Source: Paramecium pentaurelia
Taxonomy: Eukaryota; Ciliophora; Oligohymenophorea; Peniculida; Parameciidae
DNA length: 64,000 nt
Direction: 5' to 3'
Assembly (NCBI GenBank): GCA_905183005.1
Contig: CAJJDO010000086.1
Location: forward strand, 372,001 to 436,000
Below the pieces are notes generated by a model. That model did not search any database and was not told where the DNA came from. It was given only the letters and a program-made list of their open reading frames with translations. Both the position numbers and the translations under genes were made by a program. Positions 58,991-64,000 of this stretch are shown piece by piece. Each line of letters starts with the position of its first letter. Within the stretch, counting starts at the first letter, position 1.

Positions 58991-59596
58991 ATGAGTTAAT
59001 TTTTGTTAAGGGGTGAAAAAGTGAATTTAGTTAACTTTAGCTATAGCTTTTAATCAAAATAATCCTGAATATTTTGAAAAACAAATATTGAATATAAATA
59101 ATGGATTTTCTATGTTAGAAAAATGCATAGGATAGAAAAATATTAAATTTATTCATCATTCAAGCATATGCCTTTTTTCTGAAATATATACCTGTAATTT
59201 TTAAGCTGATGAAATAATTATAGAGTTGGAATATTTTTTTTCATAGTTAACCTATAAAATCTTATAAATCCTGACAAGATGATGATCATTATTTAAAAAT
59301 TAAGGAAATAAAATATTGAATTCTGATCTCTTTTATCCTCATAACAAGAAATTATAAGAGGAAAGAACCTCAACAAGAATGCTGATATGTGGAGCCTCAT
59401 AATTTTAGCCAAGGAGCCATATTTTAATGAAACTCTATATTAAGATATAAGATTAGATGAAATTAAATAAATGATATAGTATGGTAACAATAATTTTCTT
59501 TATTATGTTCCTGAGAAGGTATAAGAAATTATTAAATAATTCTTGCTAATTCTAAAATGGGATTAAATTGGAAAATAAGCTATCAATCACTAATGA
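58991..59596 (+). pseudogene. Protein kinase pseudogene or remnant
   Basis: Two kinase-like pieces in different frames. The N-lobe-like part (about 59050-59280) reads KQILNINNGFSMLEKCIGQK, NIKFIHHSSICLFSEIY and ADEIIIELEYFFSQL, recalling the alphaC-to-hinge region. The C-lobe part (about 59370-59596) reads NKNADMWSLIILAKEPYFNE and later IIKQFLLILKWDQIGKQAIN, matching the DxWSLG helix and the end of the domain. The HRD and DFG loops between them are absent and TGA codons intervene, with no introns that repair the frame. I therefore read it as a decayed kinase gene. Confidence 0.65.
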
Positions 59597-59650
59597 TTAA
59601 ATAATACATAAGATAGTTAAGTACAATATGTAAATTTCTAACATTTTCAA

Positions 59651-61037
59651 TCATGATTTAATAAATTAATTCATTGTATAGGCCAAACAGCCTATTAATC
59701 CTTTCATATAATTCAAATCTAACATTTCATTTGCCCCATGGGCATTTGAATCAGGTCCAAGCACTCCTAAAACAAGGAATTCAGCCTAAGGAGATCTTTA
59801 GTTTAATTAATTTAAAAATGGAATAGAAGCCCCTTCATGAAAAACTCTAGATTCATTGCCATTAAAAAAGAGTTTAGAGGCTGTATTTAGGATATCTTTT
59901 AATTTAGGACTAAAAGACTTAAGATTTAGTCCTGACCCTGCAGCAATGATGTTGGCTGTTACGTTGGCATTAAATGGGGGATCTTTTTCAAGCAATTACT
60001 TCACAAAATTGGCAGCCTCTTTGGCACATTTATTTGGTGGTAACCTTATAGACAATCTTATTATAAGCTCTGGAATTATTTAATCAATCATTTTTCTAGT
60101 TGAAGGGAATCCATCCTACCCTATATAAGAAACAGCTGGTTTCCAATTTCGATTAATATATTATTTTACTCTGCAGGATTCCATTTTATCGCATTATCTA
60201 GAAAACTCAATTTGCACTAAATCAGCAGATTATAAACATTCTTCATAACGATCAGCTGGAATGATCGTTTACAGAGATTTATGAACTTAACCAGTAACTG
60301 GATCTTCCAATCTATTTAATAGTACTCTTATAATGTTCAAAGCTTATGGAACATTTCCACCATCATCAGTATTAATAGGACTTTCTAATACTTTCACACA
60401 TAAGTCAATTTTCATTGAACCTCTAAGTGAACTCGTCAACCATAACCTCTCATAATCTCCACTCCCAGAATCTAATGCTACCATTATATCAACCCTTTTT
60501 AATTCTAATAAATCAAAATATTGCATTAGAAAATTGCTTCCACTTTCCTCTTCTCCTTCAAACAGCATTTCAATGGTTGGATGTTCAAGCCCTTGGGATA
60601 ACAAAGTTTACAAAGCAGCAATAGCTGCGTATGGGGCATAACCATCGTCTGCAACTCCCCTTCCAAACATTCTATGCCCTTCTATTACAGGTATGGTAGG
60701 GCCAAATCCATCCCTCCATCCAGGGAAGTGAGGTTACTTGTCATAATGACCATAATAAAACACAGTTATTGGATTTTAAGCCTTAATACTAACATGAATC
60801 GCTTTAGGGGCTCCTTATATTGACAACATTTCTACTTTACAATTCGGGATTTTTTATTACTAGATAACTTAATTATATTACTTCAATCCAAGACACTATG
60901 TGATTACTAGCTTTATCAAGAAGACCGTTATCCTACCATTAAGGATCGAATTAAGGACTTAAGTTTGGAATGCGAACAAAATCAGCCAATGATGGCAATA
61001 TTTAATCTCTTGTAAAATATTCGATAAATTACTACAT
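59651..61037 (-). CDS. M20-family metallo-dipeptidase (carnosinase/CNDP-like)
   Basis: 454 residues; one 22-nt intron (60860-60881); exon sum exact, start MQQFIEYFTRDQ. Zinc-site motifs in order: YYGHYDKQPHFPGW (His and Asp), FGRGVADDGYAPYAAIAAL (bridging Asp), LFEGEEESGSN (Glu-Glu), LDSGSGDYERLW, and a C-terminal NAHGANEML His. The DLVQIEFS to GFPSTRKMI region is the lid or dimerisation domain. It hydrolyses dipeptides in the cytosol. The DKQPHFPGWRDGFGPT stretch resembles bacterial and trypanosomatid members more than animal CNDP. Its base composition is clearly less AT-rich than its surroundings. It lies intact among pseudogenes. Confidence 0.93.
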
Positions 61038-62380
61038 TTAATAATTGATTTTACAATAGTAAAAAAATGAATTTAATTCATGAAAAGAACTTGGAACTCA
61101 CGTTTCTGCTAATTCACTTTGTGGAAGAAAGTCTAATAAAGATGTTATTGATAAATTAGAATTGAAAATTATATTATTTTTTTGGATCAATAAAATAGAT
61201 AATACTATAGGATTCCTCTTTGAATCGAAATGATTTTATATGTTGTCATACTTGATCATTATAATTTTGAATTGTTATTTATTCAAAAGCTAGTATTCTC
61301 ATATTAATATTTGAGAGATCAATTCCTGATGTGAGCTACTCGAAAAATTTAGCCTGTCTCAAATATCTGGTTTTTTGTACAAAATTATGACAATAAAATT
61401 GGTCCAGAAGAAAAATGATGATAAATAAGAACTCTCCTACTAAAACATCACTTACCAATTTTATCACAATTCCTAGATCTTCCACATGAACAAGCTCAAT
61501 ATTTAATTGTGAGAGTATCATCAAAGTTTTTCTACATCTATCAGAAAAGTTCTAGAATTATATTGTCTTAAATAAGATAATATTAATCTCACTTCATATA
61601 TTTCTTTGTAATCTATGATAAAATAAATCATTTTCATGATTTAACAAAGTAAAATAGTTTTTTGAACCAGATGATAATTTTGTATATTATTCAGAATTTT
61701 ATTTATTATTAAAAAGAATTGATTCTTTCAATTCAAAAAATGAATGAGGGGCAATTTTTAATTTAGATTTCAATAGCTTGTGGAATAATCAAAAGAATAT
61801 AATTTAAAGTATTTATAAAGAGTGAAAATATTTTCAAAAACAAAACCTTTACCAATTTCTAATAAAATTAAAATTTTTTTTATTGTATTATGAATTTGTA
61901 ATCATCTTGAATGCAATTTCTAAATGATAAATTTATTTGTTCCTCTCCAATTTATTATCTCTTAAATTTTAGATTTGAACTTTCTAATTAATTTCCATAA
62001 ATTTTTTTTTTTTTTTTCAATTTTTGGGATTAGTACATAAAGGAAGAAATCCAAAAGTTTTGATTGGAGCCGATTCTTCTTTCTTAATTGTTTTCAAAAA
62101 TAACTTCAAATGAAATCAATATTAATCGAAAAAAGTACAACAAATTTGAAAGCCAAGAGAGATTCTGTTCAAATAAATCAAGCTATCTGCTTTTGCAATT
62201 GAGAAGAGAATTCACCATTATAAATGGATAGAAAAGATTATTTCAAAATTTTTTATATGTGTATAGTAGGACAAATAATATGATTTATTTTTTTATGAAG
62301 GACTTTTCCTTGAATTCAGAAATGAGCTATAAATTAAAAATTTTCAGGGCAATGCTGTGACCTTGGTAATACAGTATAAA
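61038..62380. other. Gene-poor stretch
   Basis: About 1.3 kb. One minus-strand fragment (about 61510-61340) contains a Cys-rich run CSCGRSRNCDKIG then CFSRR with stops around it. A poly-T tract of about 17 lies near 62006. Nothing here supports a whole gene. Confidence 0.45.
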
Positions 62381-63720
62381 ATCTTTTTATAGGGAAGATG
62401 ATTAGATCAATGGTTAGATTAAGTTCATGCAATAGATGAATTGGTTAACTATAATATAGATTCTTTTAAATAAAAAATGAATAAAGAATTAGAAGATAAT
62501 TAAATGAATGAATAAGTGCCAAAATTTACACATTCCTTGAGCTGAGTAAACAAAATATAAAAGAGAAATTAATTTATTGTTGGTGAAATAAATAACAATG
62601 TTGTAATTTAATTAAAAAATTAAATTTAGAGAGTTTGAATTAATTTATGAGGTTGAAATTATTTATGTGAATGTAATCAGAAAAGATGGGCTTCAAATAA
62701 AAATAATGATTGTATATTTGTGGTTTGAACATTTCATTTGAAGAGATTGTTTTTGAAAAGAAGGGAGATGAACAATTATGGAATTTGGACAAAGATTTTA
62801 GGGAAGTGCAAAATCATTTCAAAAATGACATTTTTTAAAATTCCATAAAAAAGAAAACAAAAATGAAGTAATTCTAAATTTCAAAATACAGAGACTTAAT
62901 TCAAAATTAGGATAGAATTTGATATCTAATTGCTCAAGGATGTAAGTGGTAGAACCAAAAGGAATGAGGATCTGTCTACCCACCTTTAACTCATAATATA
63001 TATAAGCTTCTTAGCTAAGGAGAGTTTAGACGTAAATTTGGAATGGATGAAAATAACATGGCGAAGGAATTAAATTATCTATTAAGAAAAAAGATAGATA
63101 GTAAGAATAATAAGTTTTTGCTATTGCCTCACTTTAAATACAAAGGTGTTTAATTAGATTTCTATGATCTTCGGATCTAAATCTTAAAAAACAATTGAAT
63201 ATTTGTTGACCATTAAATTAATACAACCAATTAAAAATATATTTCGGATTAGATCTAAAAGATACTTTTAAATCCTAAAATAAAACCTACATAAAATAAT
63301 TCTTCAGGAGGGAGGAAGAATTGTCTATATCAAAAAATGATTTCTTCCTCTCTAAACCAAAGGGGATAATAGTTGGCCATAAATATTCTTTGAAAGATAC
63401 GTTGTTAAAAATACCCATATTTGAGTTGCTAAAACTTACATTAGGTGTTAGTCTTTATACTCCAAAATACTGGATATCTAGGTCAAGAGAGAAACTAGCC
63501 AACATTCGAAAATTCTGAATTCAAAAAAACAATTACAGGTGCTTTCTTTATAGAGATAGCTACAAAAGAGTAGATAGAGATTTAGGTTCACCATCATTTC
63601 TTTCCAGACATAGCACCAGAAATTTTTGGACCAAACATTCTTAGAGTGTTTGGATTTTTCAAAAAGCAATTTAAAATATAATAAAGCTATGGATGATTTA
63701 ATGCAGTAATGATTTATTAC
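62381..63720 (+). pseudogene. Degenerate gene in several frames, unknown family
   Basis: A chain of coding-like pieces on one strand, each ended by TGA or a frame change: LDQWLDQVHAIDELVNYNID (about 62410), DEQLWNLDKDFREVQNHFKN (about 62770), MDENNMAKELNYLLRKKIDS (about 63045), KPKGIIVGHKYSLKDTLLKI (about 63350), then after a one-base shift FENSEFKKTITGAFFIEIAT and FPDIAPEIFGPNILRVFGFF (about 63500-63660). No introns join them. The order and one-strand polarity suggest one decayed gene of about 400 codons. I recognise no domain. Confidence 0.5.
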
Positions 63721-63753
63721 TTTTAAGTAAAATTATTAACTTTATAATATTTT

Positions 63754-64000
63754 ATGGAGAATATTTAAAAAATTAATAGGTACATTAAGAATAAGAAGAA
63801 TAATAATTTTTATGAGGAGAATCCTATGAATTGGCTTGAAGGGAGACAGGTACCTGAGGCCATTAAAAGAATTAAATTACGGTAAGCCAATCCAAAGAAG
63901 CTGAAGCACCTAAACACCTTGTTTGGAGAAAAAGAACCGAAGACAACTTGCCAAGAGGTAAGATTAAGGTAAGTAAGTGGATAAATCAATAAAGATAGTA
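63754..64000 (+). CDS. Start of an unknown gene, cut by the window end
   Basis: From ATG 63754 the frame is open to the window end: MENIQKINRYIKNKKNNNFY, then EENPMNWLEGRQVPEAIKRI and a basic stretch with KKLKHLNTLFGEKEPK. The sequence is less AT-rich than what precedes it, which supports coding. Family and true start are unknown. Confidence 0.4.

Noticed and set aside
61336..61524. Cys-rich minus-strand piece resembling a tesmin/TSO1 CXC domain
   Set aside because: Only a few Cys in the right style, surrounded by TGA codons, and no second CXC half. Too weak.
62000..62030. Long poly-T run as a retroelement tail
   Set aside because: No adjacent reverse-transcriptase coding, target-site duplication or second element; simple homopolymer in AT-rich DNA.
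1..64000. In-frame TGA codons as candidate selenocysteines
   Set aside because: In the genes examined they lie inside 20-33 nt introns, at frameshift points or in pseudogenes. None aligns with a known Sec position, and I saw no SECIS-like structure.

Overview
The window is nuclear DNA of a ciliate, almost certainly a Paramecium macronuclear chromosome. It is very AT-rich. Real genes read through TAA and TAG, which behave as glutamine codons, and stop only at TGA. They are interrupted by tiny GT...AG introns, 20 to 33 nt wherever I could place them, usually GTA...TAG. Long conserved proteins (SCOT, kinesin-2, ISWI, CDPK, eEFSec) become continuous only with this code and these introns. All gene models were read by eye from the sequence. 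For most of them the exon sum (span minus introns) is an exact multiple of three, which I used as the main check. No telomere repeat, CRISPR, rRNA or intact mobile element was seen.

Left and centre, 1 to about 52.2 kb, are densely packed with genes on both strands, often with under 40 bp between them. In order: OTU deubiquitinase (partial), LYR-motif protein, tandem HFxLG-repeat protein, two charged or coiled-coil proteins, tRNA-Gly, SCOT, a DUF726/TMCO4-like hydrolase, an unknown protein with a frameshift, a TLDc protein, an HMG-box protein, kinesin-2, a membrane RBR ubiquitin ligase, a coiled-coil protein, a secreted lipid-binding-like protein, a 6 kb XMAP215/CKAP5 microtubule polymerase, a small membrane protein, a polycystin channel, a CBM20-CBM20-RING protein, Cdc25, adenylate kinase 7, an OSCA/TMEM63 channel, eEFSec, a small unknown protein, a CDPK, a TPR protein, an unknown protein, a GSKIP-domain protein, a MORN/IQ protein, three small proteins (one EF-hand-like), a basic protein and an ISWI remodeller. 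Many concern cilia, microtubules or calcium (kinesin-2, XMAP215, AK7, polycystin, CDPK, MORN/IQ, EF-hand-like), but they are scattered on both strands. I see no operon logic.

The right end, about 52.3 to 64 kb, is different. It holds tRNA-Leu(UAA) and tRNA-Ile(AAU), one short alveolin-like gene and one intact, less AT-rich M20 dipeptidase gene. Between these lie long stretches with only broken coding remnants: a methionine aminopeptidase 1 pseudogene that has lost its catalytic core, a kinase remnant without catalytic loops, and unassigned fragments. Three or four genes in the dense part also need a single-base frameshift. These may be assembly errors or true lesions, and they are flagged individually.
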